DNA from: Guadua angustifolia
Taxonomy: Eukaryota; Streptophyta; Magnoliopsida; Poales; Poaceae
Length of the DNA stretch: 64,000 bases
Direction of reading: 5' to 3'
NCBI GenBank assembly: GCA_036346375.1
Contig: CM070511.1
Coordinates: forward strand, 9,796,001-9,860,000
Shown here: positions 22,636-34,873 of the stretch, one piece after another
How positions within the stretch are numbered: position 1 is the first letter of the stretch
Layout of the letters: every line of letters starts with the position of its first letter
Program-made: the position numbers and the translations under genes
The notes under the pieces: model-generated
The model's input: the letters and a program-made list of their open reading frames with translations, nothing else
Told to the model about the DNA's origin: nothing
The model's database searches: none

Positions 22636-22953
22636 GGTTGTTCAGAACCGCAAAGATATACATAGATCACCGCTTCTTCGTATAAGCCGCAGAGATATAC
22701 ATATATCACTTGGGATTCTAGTGTGAACCGCAGAGATAATCGAGTATCACCGCCGGTTCTAGTATAAACCGCAGAGATAGTCGAGTATCATTGTCGGTTG
22801 TACAATGAACCGGGCGGTGATATCTATTATCATCGCCGGTTCTGGCCAGCGGTGATAACCCCGAGTATCACTGCCGACCAATCACTGCTGGCTCCCATAA
22901 CCGGCAGTAATGGTGTGGACGAGCCGGCAGTGATGACCTATTCTGTAGTAGTG
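22636..22953. repeat. CACTA right subterminal repeats and terminus
   Basis: Repeated GAACCGCAGAGATAnnnGAGTATCAC and CCGCCGGTTCT / CCGGCGGTGATA motifs run to a final GAGCCGGCAGTGATGACC followed by TATTCTGTAGTAGTG ending at 22953. The terminal bases CACTACTACAGAATA on the minus strand define the family. The next three bases, AAC, would be one target copy. Confidence 0.85.
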
Positions 22954-24396
22954 AACACTTTATCGACCAATACAGTGAATTGGGCTAATCAAATATTTGT
23001 CGTATTGCAAGACCAATTTGGCATATAGCCTAAAGGGAAGGTTACTAGCTATCATAAACCTTATCCTAATTATATTGATCAGATGCCTTATCCTAATAAC
23101 TTCAAAGTTCCCGATTTTGCAAAATTCTCGAAAGATGATTCTATCACTACTTTGGAGCATGTCGAGCATTTCATTGCGCAATGCTGTGAAGCCACCTAGT
23201 TTGATGGACTAAAGATTAGATTATTCCCGCTATCTTTGTCAAGAGCTGCTTTTACATGGTTTACAAGCCTACCCCCATATTAGGTCGATTTTTGGGCCAA
23301 TTTGGAAAGATGATTTCATGAATACTTTTTCTTTGGAAGTCTGGAACTCAGAATTTCCGATTTGAGTGCTACTCGATAGAAATTTGGAGAATCGGTTATA
23401 GATTATATTAAGAGATTTAGGTAAGAAAATGTGTTTTAATGTCACTTTTCCTGATAATCAATTAGCTGATTTAGCCTTCCAAAGGTTAATTCTCCAATTG
23501 AAGGAAAAATTTGATGAGCAGGAGTTTACTGATTTGAGTCACCTATTACATCAGGTATCGGCTCAAGAAATCTATTTTTCCGATATTAGAGGCTTTAGGG
23601 ATAAGTTTATAAGTAATAACAATAATAAGGATAAGGATAATGCAAAAGTTAACCTCATCGAACATGACTCAAGTTATTCCTGGTTTGACGATGAGGCTGA
23701 AATAAATATAGCTGAATGGGTTAAATACTTTAAAAAGTCTTTGGTCTATTCATGCTTAAACCGACTAAAAGCAAGTCAAAAATAAAATATGATTTTGATG
23801 TTTCTAAATGTGACCATATTTTTGATCTATTGTTGTAAGAAAAGATAATATGGTTGCCTAAGGGACACAATTATACTGTTGGCTGAAGAAATCAAGAAGC
23901 AAAGGTACTGCAAATAGTATCATTCTTTCTCTCGTAATACTAACAATTGCAATATTTTCCGACAGTAGATACAATTAGCTATAGAAGATAGCTGACCCAA
24001 ATTTGCAAAAGAGCTGATGATGCAATTGGATGCTAATCTTTTTCCAATCAACTTGGTTCAATGTTTCGGGAAGGGAAAACAGCTGGTACAAGATACGGGG
24101 TCGAAAAATTGCATGTCATGTTGACATCCAGTCAAGCTCTAGTGATAGGGTGACCCTGAAGATTACAATCGAATCACTTCAAATAGAAACTGACCGTGAA
24201 GTGAAGAGTTCAAGAACCAATAAACCAAAGGAGACCCACAGGTCAACAAGAGGTACAAGACTGGGAGAGCATCTCGACTATGAAAGCCTATTCACAAGTG
24301 AAGGCCAAGTAATTTCTCCCAACTGCTAGAAAAATATGAAAGAAGGAACAATAGGCCAAATTATTCCTCACGTTAGCCAAATATTATGTTTTGGCA
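22954..24396 (+). pseudogene. Gypsy retrotransposon gag remnant
   Basis: Reading across frames gives a retrotrans_gag-like region: PYPNNFKVPDFAKFS, then RLFPLSLSRAAFTWF and an IDYIKRFR / LADLAFQRL / FTDLSHLLHQ series, with the longest open stretch at 23429-23785. A following segment near 23905 resembles the YCKYHNSFSH zinc-binding word of Tat-type gag but carries a stop. Many stops exist and no pol is present. It abuts the CACTA right terminus on one side and a copia LTR on the other, so it may be the old target of both. Confidence 0.75.
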
Positions 24397-25852
24397 TGAT
24401 AACCTATAGGATCAAGGATAACCGACTAGAGGGGGTGAATAGGAGGTTTCTAAATTTTTTAGCTCTAATTGCAATAAATAAAATTACTAAGTGAGAATTG
24501 CAATTTTTGACAATTGAACCAAAATTCTCTAGGGTTCACTAAGTGCTCTAACAATCTAAGTATAAGCAAGATATAATTCTAAGCACAAGATCAATATACT
24601 TAAATTGCTAGAAATGTAAATTGTACATAAGAATAGAAAATACAAACCACAAGAGAATGTGGCACAAGAATTTATCCCATGGTTTCGGAGACTTACCAGT
24701 CTCCCCTAATCCACATTGAGGTGACTTGACAACTTCAAGCTGGCTACAACTTGAGCCTCCCTCGATCACTTTGGTAGTTCTTCCCCACTTCACGTAGGTG
24801 AATTTCGGCCTTCACAAACTTGTCGGGGCTTCTCACAATCTCTGACGAGAAGCTCAACACGCACGAATGCCTCCAAGCCATCTAAGAGAAGACAACCTCC
24901 AAGAGTAATAAGTCCTGACGCTTGCTTGAGGTTGAATCAAGTGTCTAAAGTCTCAACACTAAATGCAATACTTGAATTGCTCCTAACTCTCTCAAGATGA
25001 TAATTAAATGCATAAAAATGAGTTGGAGACTTGCTAGGGCTTAAATATGATCAATGAGGTTCAAGAGATACTCTAGAGTGTAAGTGGGGTTATTTATAAC
25101 ACCAACCAACCAAATATGTTTGTTGGCTAAAAAGATCACAAAAATGCCTTGGAAGCCCGATCATACCGCTGTAAGGCCAATATGACCACTGCTTAGAAGC
25201 CAACAATTGCTACAGTGCATTAGTGACCGTTGGTCACTATGGCTGGTATGATCGGAGGGGGTCCGATCATAGTGGACTTCAAATTTTGCATTTCGACCAA
25301 AGTACGCACTCTAGAAAAATCAAGCTGAAGTGACCCCGATCATACCGCCGGCTAGTATGACCAGAAGGGGTCCAGTCATACCAACCCACCTTAGCGCCAA
25401 ATCACCCCCTTTGGAAAAATCAAGCCAGCCTGTGGCCAGTAGTACTGGCCACACTGGCCAAGAGTGCATTTGTTAAAGAATTTTTTCTTTTTCGCTTGAA
25501 TGCACTACAATGCAAATGTCCAAATGCGCATGTATTCAACCTTAAAACATTTTATCGACATCGAACAAATTTTCAAGACCCCTTTTAATAGTATAGAGTC
25601 TATTCTAGCAATCTGATCTTTTTCTCCAAATTCTAAGATCAGCAAAAACTATGAAAAGTCCTTAAATTTTATACCTTAGCCATCTTATCTCGATGTGTTG
25701 ATCTTCTTTTTCACCATTTTCATACTTCCACGATCGCCAAATTTTGGACCATCCTCTATTCTCAAAATACTCAAATTGAAAATATTAGTCCTTTAATTGT
25801 AATTATCATTAATTACCAAAATCAAGTTGAATTAGGGGCCTAGATGCTTTCA
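24397..25852 (-). repeat. 3' LTR of the SIRE-type copia element
   Basis: On the minus strand it starts TGAAAGCATCTAGGCCCC directly after the polypurine tract and ends near TATAGGTTATCA, passing CACCCCCTCTAGTCGG. These are hallmark words of SIRE/Opie LTRs in grasses. The right boundary is well defined. The left boundary at 24397 is inferred from the TG/CA rule, as there is no second LTR to compare. Confidence 0.75.
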
Positions 25853-25869
25853 ATCTCTCCCTTTTTGGT
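25853..25869 (-). promoter_or_regulatory. Polypurine tract (plus-strand primer) of the copia element
   Basis: The minus strand reads ACCAAAAAGGGAGAGAT immediately before the LTR start. A related word, ACCAAAAAGAG with CAAAGGGGGAG, recurs near 28741-28765, and GGGGGAG near 31463, as SIRE elements often show. Confidence 0.7.
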
Positions 25870-26221
25870 AATTGATGACAATCCACATGTAAGAATTGAT
25901 TTGAGTTTAAATTTTGCTCATGCAACAAAAAGCCATGTTGTATACTTATGAGTTTTTGTTTTAACAATATTTTGCTTCTTGAGATGAAGTACTGAATTTG
26001 GCACAAAATATTATTCAAACCTCAACATTTAATTGAAAACTCCCCCTAAAGGTGTGTGTCGGTGTACTTTGCACTGGGGTACCCTCTCCACCGCAGAAGT
26101 AATTGGCCCAAGGAGTGGCCTGGCCCAGCAAGTCCACGCGGCCCCCTGGCGAGCAGTCTGGCGGTCACGCCCTGCTCGCCGGGCGAGCGACCCACGTGGT
26201 ACCCTGGCAGGCAGTATGCAT

Positions 26222-26960
26222 TCAAGAGGAAGAGTGAGAAAACTTACTGCCTGGATACGTGCGCGTCATATCGTCGTCCCCTGTATATTGCCATGCAGGG
26301 CGGACGTGATGATGCAGGGGGCTGATCCTCCGAGCCACGAAGTCCTGGACTACTAGCGCCCCAATCAGGCCAGCGCCCCGCAACCGATCGATGCGGGCCG
26401 CCATTGCCAGGAGCTCCGCCGTCTCCTCGATGGGTGAGCTCCAGCTCTCGCGGGTCTCTGCCCGCACGCAAGGAACTCCCAGAAGGTCGACCCCGCTGTC
26501 GTCGCCGACATAGAGCCAATTGCCCCGCTAGTTCTTCCAGTTGGAGCGTGGCTTGAAGGGAATGTAGCGGGGGGCCGACCCATCACGGATGCAGAAGTGA
26601 CAGCTCCCAGCGACTCCTCCGCTGTCGGAGGTGATGCGGCAAGTGAAGAAGTAGCGAAAGAGGAGGAGATTGGGCATTACCCCCACGAACATCTCGCAGA
26701 GGTAAGCGAAGGTGGAGAGAAGAACGATGGAGTTGGGGGAAAGATGAAGATGGTGAATCTCGTAGAAGTGGAGGACGGTGAGGAAAAACTCAGAGAATGG
26801 CGGCACCAAGCCCGCCATAAGCCCACAGGTGAAGACAACAATCTCCCCTGGCTCGCAATTTGGCATGGCAGTCCCCTAGTGAGGATGAAGGGAACCCCCG
26901 GGTGCCATCCCAGTGGCGAAGTCCATCTTGCGTTGGCCGGCAGTGGAAGGAAGAAGAGGC
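26222..26960 (-). pseudogene. Antisense accessory ORF of Tat element (PF04195-type, 'putative gypsy type transposon')
   Basis: The minus-strand protein has the family's signature order: PNCEPGEIVVFTCGLMAGL, then PPFSEFF.TVLHFYEIHHLHLSPNS, STFAYLCEMFVGV, LLFRYFF and RDGSAPRYIPFK. A later frame (26467-26222) has LVVQDFVARRISPLHHHVRPAWQYTG, matching the C-terminal part. It starts near MDFATG (26958), with an early stop and at least one shift, and is cut at 26222. Such ORFs run antisense to pol downstream of integrase in Tat elements; their function is unknown. Confidence 0.8.
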
Positions 26961-27263
26961 TGCGCCATCGGAGTGAAAACGGAGTTCTTCAAGCAAAGGA
27001 AGCGAAAAGGCAAAGAGCGAGATGTGAAGAAGATTAGAAGGCGTAAACTGTTACGTGGGGGTGTGCATATATATAGACCCCCCGCGAAAACGGTTCGCGA
27101 ACAGGCAAAAGGCGCGGCGTTTTGGGTCCCAAGAAAAATCAGCAGAGGTAGAGAAAACCAAAGCGGTTGAGTGCGCAAAGGTGGTGGGCCCATCCAGGAG
27201 CGCACTAGCATTAAATAAGGTCTGAAAAGCAACTGACACGTGCTCGGGATTTACCGAGACTCT

Positions 27264-28399
27264 TGTCGGTGTACTTTGCACCGGGGTACCCTCTCCACCG
27301 CAAAAGTAATTGGCCCAAGGAGTGGCTCGCCCAAAGAAGCCCATGCGGCCCTCGGCGGCAACTGGCGGTCACTCCTCGTGCCAAAGTAGCGCCCACATGG
27401 CATCCTAGTGAGCAGCCTGGCGGTCACGCCGCCACGGGCGAAGCGTTAACGTGGCACCTGGCGGGCGTGGCAACCACGCCCTACCCGCCGGGCGACCACG
27501 CCCCGCCCGCCGGGCGAGAAGCCCACGCGGCCCCCTAGCGAGCAGCCTGGTGGTCACTCCATGCTCGCCGAGCGAGTAGCCCACGTGGCACCCTGGCGGG
27601 CAGCCTGGTGGTCACGCCCTGCTCGCTGGGCGAGAAGCCCACGTGGCACCCTGGCGAGCAGTCGGGCAATCATGCCCTACTCGCCGGTCGAGCGGCCCAT
27701 GTGGCCTATGAAGCGACCTGATGAGTGGGCGGGCATCTGGGCCCCCTTGTCAGGCTACGAAGGCAACCAAAGGAATGAAGGGAAGGCTTTGCCTCGAAGT
27801 TTCCCTCCCCTGGCACCTCGTGTCAGGGTCATTAGTTGTAAAGGATTCAGCTTTTGACACGACGACGGCTCACCCCTCTGACACCTCTTACCAACCCATC
27901 GCAGGGGCGTCCTGTTCCAGGCGGATCGGGCGAGGCCTCTCACCGACATTAAATGAGGTTCGAAGGACAAGGCCACGGAGGCGCATGTAATAAATGAGTC
28001 GTGGGTCGACGTGGAAGTTGGAATGATGGGTGTAATTAATGTGTTGTAGATAAGTATTGTGCCACCTTCTCTCCTGCCCGAGCTGGCCCGTCTATTTAAG
28101 GGCGCCTTGGTGCATGGAGAAGGGGGCCGCCCGGCAAGTGAACCAACTGCATAGAGAACAGGTAGCCATTGTAAACACTTCCACACTTTCTCAACGAAGA
28201 ACAAGCAGGACGTAGGGCTATTACCCAAGCCGGGGGCGAACACAGGTAAATCGCCAGTCCATTTGGTTCGCCAATTCCCGAGTCCATCGTTGAGAGACAT
28301 TAGGGTTTCGACCATGAAGATGCCTCTCATCAACCAAATCTTCCGTCTAGGTGTAGCCTACTCGCTTATTGACGGATCTTGTCGGTAAATACGCCGATA
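27264..28399 (+). repeat. 3' LTR of the deleted Tat element
   Basis: It starts TGTCGGTGT and ends ACGCCGATA, imperfect inverted ends. Like the 402-1643 LTR it has repeated CCCACGTGGC(A/C)CC units (27360-27720) in its U3, a TATTTAA at about 28092 and a CTATTACCCAAG block near 28219. Fewer units keep an intact CACGTG here than in the first LTR. Confidence 0.85.
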
Positions 28400-28404
28400 G
28401 TGTG

Positions 28405-31400
28405 CATATGAGTGAAGAGTTGTTATTTGCACCTTTGGGATTTTGAAAAATTTTGATGGAGTTTTCCTTTAAATGTCGAGTCAGAGGATAACAATACATA
28501 TGCAATGAATATATCAAGGATGAAAATGAATATGAGATAATGAACCATGAGTAACATAAATAACCATAAGCATCCAATCCAAAATAAGGTGCCATAATTA
28601 AACATCCAAACAACCATAAACATCCGAAACATCCAAAAGCAACAACGAAGGTTCATTAGCTTACAAATGACCCTTTAGAGCGACTAAAACTAATCCTTTT
28701 GAGCGACTAAAACTTCAAATGTTCAAAATTCATACTTCTCCCCCTTTGGCATCAATTACCAAAAAGAGAACTCCAAGGCAAGCTCAAGACGATGGAGGTG
28801 GCAAAGGAGGTGGAGTAGGGCAATGCCCACAACGATGAAACGCAAGTAGTGCCTACTCAGTGCTTTACTCCTGGAACGATGATTGAAGCTCTTGTGGTAG
28901 AATCAATAGAGTCCAGTCATCTACGAACCTCCTCAATAGTCTAGCGAGTCTGGGATTGATACTCATCTACATGAGCAAAATTACTTATCATGTTGGTCCT
29001 GGGACTCACGAAGCTACTCATCATAGCACTGTGTAGGATATCAAAGTTTTCATGAGACAAACCATAGCAGAGTTGCTGTGTTGGATGAGTGTGTGGCTCC
29101 TCCTCCCCGAGATCCTACTATTGTGGCTACTGTGAGGACTGACCTCTTTGCACCTGAGGACCCATCTCTCGTGACTTGTATGACTTGTGGGAACTACCAC
29201 AACCACCGCGATACCTCGTCACCCTCTTGATGATCATCGTAATGTATGGGGCGAAGTAGATCCTCTTGCCACAATCGCTAGTAGATGAGTGCATCTCTCA
29301 AAGAATAAAATCAACCACATCAAATTTTTACATGTTCATGATCTTACTAATAATGTTCTAGGCATAGCCTCTAATCTCATCGAAGTTACCTCTCTTGGGG
29401 TGAACGGTCACTCGCACAATCCTATTGATGAGGCTGGAAGTGGGAAGGAGGTTGGTCAGTTTACCTAGCCTCCTGACATGAGCTGCTGGATCATAGAAAT
29501 TGTACTAATCTAAGAGAGGGAGAATCCTATCACTATGTATTTTAGGTTGCCCACTGTGGAAGATGCCCCAAGCTTATTCAATCTCTTCCTTCAAAGCAGT
29601 GTATACTGCAGTATCCATCATCCATGTGATTTCATCATAGGAATCTGAAACATGGAGGGTGGCATAAAATTGATGAATTATATTGTCCTTGTAATCACAC
29701 CTCATGCTAACAAACTCTGGTATACCAGCTCCATGAAAGAGCTCGGGCACACCAAGAAATAGTGGGATTTTTCTGATATGCTCCCAACTTACCCACTTGT
29801 GATTTGCAAATTCCTTGTTCAGATAAATCTCATGATATATTTTCTATTAAAACATGGTTCTGAACTTGTCAAGAGTGGCACTACGAGGAAGCATATATTG
29901 ATTTGTTTGTCGCAGCGAAAAATATCTCTCCCTCGTTATTTTTCTTTGATCTAGTGTGGGCTTAAAATCATCAAAATTTTCTTCTTCAGATTCGTCATCT
30001 TCACTGTTATTCTCTTCCTTAATATCCACATCCATGTCTGTGTTGTCATCTTCTTCTTCACTAGACTTTGAAACAACCCTCTTTCCTTTTCCCCTTTTCG
30101 AACTCCCTCCATGCTCTTCTGGAATTTTCCTCCTGATTTCCCTGTCCCTTATCGCTAGAGTCTACGGGTCCTCACTATCACTACGATGAGGAAGTGGAAC
30201 ACTCCTCCCACGGACTAACATGAAGTGAAAACGATGTTCATATACCCTAGAGGTGGATTATAATGCAAATGTGGCAAATCTAAGCATTTTTGGAATATTT
30301 AGCTAGCAACAACGGTGCTACCGCCCTAGGATCGGTAGCACTAGCCATGGTGCCATAACCTTAAAACATGTAAAATCTTGGGTTTTGAGTAGATTGAACC
30401 ATTGAATGGCACATATAGACATCACAAATTAATAATCTACTCATTTCTACTAAATATTTCAATTTGTTTCACAAAAATTTGCCACATTATGCATTAAACC
30501 CTAGAAAAGCAAAATATGAACCCTAGGGCATGAAAATGCAAGGAATTTCAAGAATAATGGAGGGGAATTGACACCTTAGATTAGGAGATCAAGGAGAAAC
30601 CAAAAGATTTAAGAGGAAGTATGATCAAGGGTTTCTCTTTGGGGTCTTGAGAGGGGAAGAGGTGAAGAGAGAAGGAGAAAAGAGAGAGAGAGATGAGAGG
30701 GGTACGGGCAGGTCAACAAGGGAGAGAAATTTGGAGTTGGTTACACCAAATCTTGGGCATTAACCGCCTTTCCTGAAATATCCGGTATGACCGCAGTAGG
30801 GCCGGTCATACCACCATCCAGTGCTACCGCACTGAACCCGGTAGCATCGACCGTATCAATCTAACAGACTGAAAATGAGCCTTAAGGAATTGAAATAGCT
30901 CGTATATTTTCATTTTGGATGAGAAATATATTTGAGCACTTCAAATTTGAGAATCAATCAAGAGAACAATATTTACAATTAATTTTTACTTAAAATAGAT
31001 TTCTTTTGAGTAAAAGAGAAATCCTTTTGTAAATTAAACTCTTGACATGTGTTGAATTTAACATTTTGGCATATATGAGTTTAAGATACCTTTTGCAACA
31101 CTAGATATGATGAAAATCTAGTTCTAATGCAATTACTCACAAAGTGCATTAATAACTCAATATAGACAAAGTTTTGGATTGTATAGAGTTTTTGAGAAAG
31201 TCTAGTTTTTGTGTGAAATATTTGAGTTATTTTCCGAAATAAAGAGGATTAACTAGGATAAGTATACTCAAAAGATGAGATTTGTGTGTATATATACCTT
31301 GAAAATGAAGGTTTTGAGGAGTTAACACCTTAAGACTTAAAATAAGATAATTTCAAATATTTTGACCTAGTATGATCTAGAAGCTTCCTTTGAAAATTAT

Positions 31401-31549
31401 TTGCACTTATTCTGATATTTTCACATTATAGAGATGTAATACACATATAATAGTGAAGTACTCCCCCTTAACGTGTAGCTCATCAACAAATTAAGAAATC
31501 AAATAAGAGCCAATTAACACCTAATAAAAATCAACCATGGTGCAAATAT
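28405..31549 (-). pseudogene. SIRE-type env-like/accessory region (degenerate)
   Basis: The recognisable part reads on the minus strand from about 30040 down to 29000. An acidic stretch (NNSEDDESEEENFDD) comes first, followed by RYFSLRQTNQYMLPRSATLDKFRTMF, then across a stop a KWVSWEHIRKIPLFLGVPELFHGAGI region and an IHQFYATLHVSDSYDE word. This order resembles the extra ORF found after pol in SIRE elements. Stops and shifts break it. From 30240 to 31549 the sequence is non-coding, including a GA-rich run near 30655-30700. The stretch 28405-28730 is also non-coding. Confidence 0.6.
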
Positions 31550-32862
31550 TTAAGCAACATTTGGGATTTCTATGACATTTAACTCATTCCTCAATTTGCA
31601 AAAATGGGCTTCATCTAAGGGCTTGGTGAGGATATCCGCTAATTGATCTTCGGTTCTAATGTGACTAATCACAATATTACCTTTGCTCACATGATCTCTT
31701 AAGAAATGGTGGCGGATGTTCATATGTTTGGTTCTTAAGTGTTGGACCGAATTGTTGGCTATTTTAACAACACTTTCATTATCACATAAAAGAGACACAA
31801 TTTTGAAATTAATTCCATAATCCATTAGAGTTTACCTCATCCACAATAATTGAGCACAAGAACTACCAGCGGATATATATTTGGCTTCAGTGGTGGATAG
31901 TGTTACGGAATTTTATTTCTTTGAAAACCATGAAACAAGAGATCTACCTAGCAATTAGCAACTTTCTATGGTGCAATTTCTATCTACTTTGCAGCCCACA
32001 TAATCCGAATTCGAATATCCAACTAAATCAAATTTAGCACATTTAAGATACCATAACTCTATATTTGAGGAGTGCTTTAAATATCTTAGAATTTTCTTAA
32101 CAGCCACTAAATGGCACTCTTTAGGTGAAGCTTGAAAACGTGCACACATGCAAACACTAAACATGATATCGGGTCTAGATGTAGTAAGATAAAGCAAACT
32201 ACCAATCATAGAATAATAAAACTTTAAGTCTACCAGTTTACCTCTCTCATTGAGGTCTAGATGCCCGTTGGATGCCATAGGGATCTTGATGGGCTTCATG
32301 TCTTCCATACCAAACCTCTTAAGTAGATCCTTTACGTACTTCGTTTGGCTCACGAAATTCTCATTCTTGAATTGCTTAATTTGAAGTCCAAGGAAGAAGC
32401 TCAACTCCCCGATCATGGACATCTCAAACTCCCTAGACATCATATCACCATATTCTTTGCAAAAAACTTCATTAGTAGAGCCAAAAATAATATCATCAAC
32501 ATAAATTTGACAAATAAAGAATTCTCTATCTATTATTTTAGTGAAGAGTGTTGTGTCAACCTTCGCAATTTTAAATCCTTTTGAAATTAGAAAATCTCTA
32601 AGTTGCTCATACCATGCTCTAGGAGCTTATTTAATACCATATAGCACCTTAGAGAGTTTATATACATGATTTGGGTGTTTAGGATTTTTAAAACCGACAT
32701 GTTGTTCTACAAATACTAACTTGGATATTTGTCTATTTAGAAATGCACTCTTGATATCCATTTGAAATAACTTAATATCAAAAAAAGATACAAATGCAAA
32801 CAAGATTCTAATGGCTTCTAATCTAGCCGCGGGTGCAAAGGTTTCACCCAATTTAATCCTTC
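31550..32862 (-). pseudogene. Copia reverse transcriptase and RNase H (broken)
   Basis: RT begins with GETFAPAARLEAIRILFAF and KLFQMDIKSAFLN; the catalytic YVDDIIFGS lies near 32500. ELSFFLGLQI, MIGSLLYLTTSRPDIMF and LVGYSNSDYVGC follow. The RNase H end shows DNESVVKIANN and a tail RTEDQLADILTKPL. Stops at about 32630, 31950 and 31830, plus frame changes, disable it. Motif order is Ty1/copia. The reading stops on the upstream side at about 32862, where gypsy gag begins on the other strand. Confidence 0.88.
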
Positions 32863-34873
32863 GATGTGTGTTCATGGCCAAAGCCAATAATGGTGGCACT
32901 GCCGGAAATTCCCAAAAAGGATCCTGGAATAGACACCACAAGTGGTCAGGGACACCAAATCCCCCGTGTACACCTCAAGATTCTGGCACAGCGACAACTG
33001 CAGCGCGAGCGACTGCAAACACTGTTTCTCCCAACACTACAGATCATCGGCAAGATCTAACCGCCACGGCCACTGCTGGGATTGTGGCCAATCTATCGAA
33101 GTAACTCAATCTTGATAATCTGATGATGCCCCACCCATGGGCACTAGATTTTTAGGGATAGTAGATCCTTTGGTAGCGTGTTTACAACAATGGCTCGCCA
33201 TGTCCTAGAGCAAAGATAGCTACAACAAATGACATCTTCAAAGACTTCGAGGCAAATGTCCAAAGGCGCCATATGCTACTGAAATCCCTTCCACCACTGG
33301 ATCTGGGCAACCCAATGACTCCAGCGTTTGACCAGATGAAAACACTACTCGATGCAGTGAAAGCTCAGACTGCTCGAGTAGCCAACTTGATGTTCGGACG
33401 CCTCAGCCAACAGGGTGCTAGGAGCCAACTGCCGGGACCATCTCACGATAGTCATCAAGTAGCGAAATCAGTGGCGGCTAGCTCTAGCCAACGTGCCTCC
33501 CGGATTGCTCATTCCAACCTCCACCAGAGATGCCTTGGGGATCTTTGAGATCGTATTCCTCATGATTGATGGGATTTACGTGATATCCTTCACGATCGAA
33601 GGGAAGAACATGACTGTGAAGACTGCGAGCGACGAAAAAATGAGTCCCCACTTTGAGAGACCAATCTCCCACGCACCGGACCTGATGAGGAGAATTTTTG
33701 CCCTCAAGGGGCCACACACCAACATGGCGCTGGTTCCCTCCTCAATAAGAAGCATGGTAGTGTCTGTGATAGGCGACCCCCGAGGACATCGATGAGGGGT
33801 GCAAAGCGTTCACTCTCGAGCTACGCGCAGTCAGATGACCAGACAAGTTTAAGCCATGCCTTGTCGAGAAGTACTTGGAAAAAATCAACCCTATCGAATG
33901 GCTGCAAATCTACACTATAGTCATGAGGGCTGCGGGAGGAAACGAGAAGGTGATGACCAACTACCTACTCACCACTCTGGATGGTGCAGCGAGATCTTGG
34001 TTACTCAACCTCCTACCTTAATCGATATCATTGTGGGCAGAGTTGCGGGCCTAGTTCATCGCTAATTTTTAAGGTACGTATGAATGCCCTAGAATGCACA
34101 GCGACTTGCATCGGGTGAAAGAGAGGCAAGAAGAGTCATTGCACGGCTTCATCCGACGCTTCAGTGACAAGCGCAACTTGATACCTGACATCACAAACAA
34201 AGCGGTCATAGTGGCCTTCGAGAACAGTGTCAAGGATAGAGAGTTGAAGGGAAAGTTTGCTACTTGAAAGATTAGAACCACCAAGGAGCTCTTCGAGTTG
34301 GCAGATAAGTACGCCATACGCGCTGAGCCGAGATCATCTCGACAACCCCAAGCCTGACAGCGACAAGCTTGAATCGTCCAAGTAAAGGGCAAAGAGGAAT
34401 AAGAACTGTGGGGAGAAATGCAAAAGTTACTCCACTATAGCCGCGGTCGAAAGGAGCAAGGCGCGCAATATAGGTAACAACAAAGGCCGAAGCCATGGAT
34501 GGAACAAATACTGCCTAGTCCATCATACGAATAAACACGACTTCGATGAGTGGTAGGTGGTCAGTAAGAAGGTCCAAGAGAAGCTCAAGGCCGCCCTCTC
34601 CAAGCGCGGAATTGAACAGGCCAAAGAAAAGCTCGAGGACGACGAGCCCAAATACCGCAGGGCTGATCACAAACTAGCGCATATTTTTGGGGGATCTGCC
34701 ACGTACAAGTCCAAAAGACAGTACAAGACAGTGGAAAGAGAGGTCAATCTAGCCACACCAACTCTCCCAAGATTTCTCAAGTGGTTAGAAGTACCGATCA
34801 CCTTCGACCAATCAGATCACCTAGCCGCGGTTCCACATCTAGAGCGATACCCCATGGTGGTTGAGCGCACCAT
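32863..34873 (+). pseudogene. Gypsy element A: gag (broken)
   Basis: ATG at 32874 starts MAKANNGGTAGN, matching the gag start of element B (49913, minus). A segment TTDHRQDL.A.ATAGIVANLSK is shared by both. Farther on, frames contain YSHEGCG / LTTLDGAARSWLLN-type gag words near 33910-34010 and KEL.E.ADKYA near 34290. A basic region and QVVSKKVQEKLKAALSKRGI (34557 on) lead into the spacer before protease. Many stops can be read as CGA-to-TGA or CAA-to-TAA changes. No 5' LTR or leader is present. Confidence 0.78.

Larger units (their letters stand above)
1644..22953 (+). mobile_element. CACTA (En/Spm) DNA transposon, about 21 kb with nested insertions
   Basis: The right terminus reads TTCTGTAGTAGTG, ending at 22953, the reverse complement of a CACTACTACAGAA start. 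Subterminal palindromes of the form TATCACTGCCGG...CCGGCAGTGATA occur at 1660-1772, 10862-11032 and 22636-22953. Two CACTA-type genes lie inside on the plus strand. The left CACTA terminus is absent because the Tat-type LTR ending at 1643 abuts the subterminal repeats. Removing the two solo LTRs leaves about 13.5 kb, a normal size for an autonomous grass CACTA. It sits beside a gypsy gag remnant. The 3-bp target duplication cannot be checked because the left end is missing. Confidence 0.85.
26057..28399 (+). mobile_element. Internally deleted Tat-type gypsy element with intact target duplication
   Basis: The 5' LTR start (TGTCGGTGTACTTTGCAC) at 26057 breaks off near 26222. Antisense-ORF sequence follows to about 26960, then the pre-LTR region and a full 3' LTR (27264-28399). 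An exact 5-bp duplication, GTGTG, flanks it (26052-26056; 28400-28404). So the element inserted whole and later lost most of its 5' LTR, gag and pol. Joining the flanks restores one continuous SIRE internal sequence. Confidence 0.87.
24397..32862 (-). mobile_element. SIRE/Opie-type copia retrotransposon, 5' part missing
   Basis: Reading leftward on the minus strand, it holds a copia reverse transcriptase and RNase H (32862-31550), a broken env-like/accessory region (about 30100-29000), a polypurine tract at 25853-25869 and a 3' LTR ending at 24397. The long stretch between RNase H and the LTR is typical of the SIRE lineage. A Tat element (26057-28399) is inserted in it. Everything upstream of the RT (integrase, gag, 5' LTR) is gone; the break at about 32862 joins directly to gypsy element A. 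Confidence 0.82.

Noticed and set aside
26597..27170. Plus-strand ORFs of 85-146 codons
   Set aside because: They are antisense to the recognised PF04195-type ORF and lie in a retroelement; no domain of their own.
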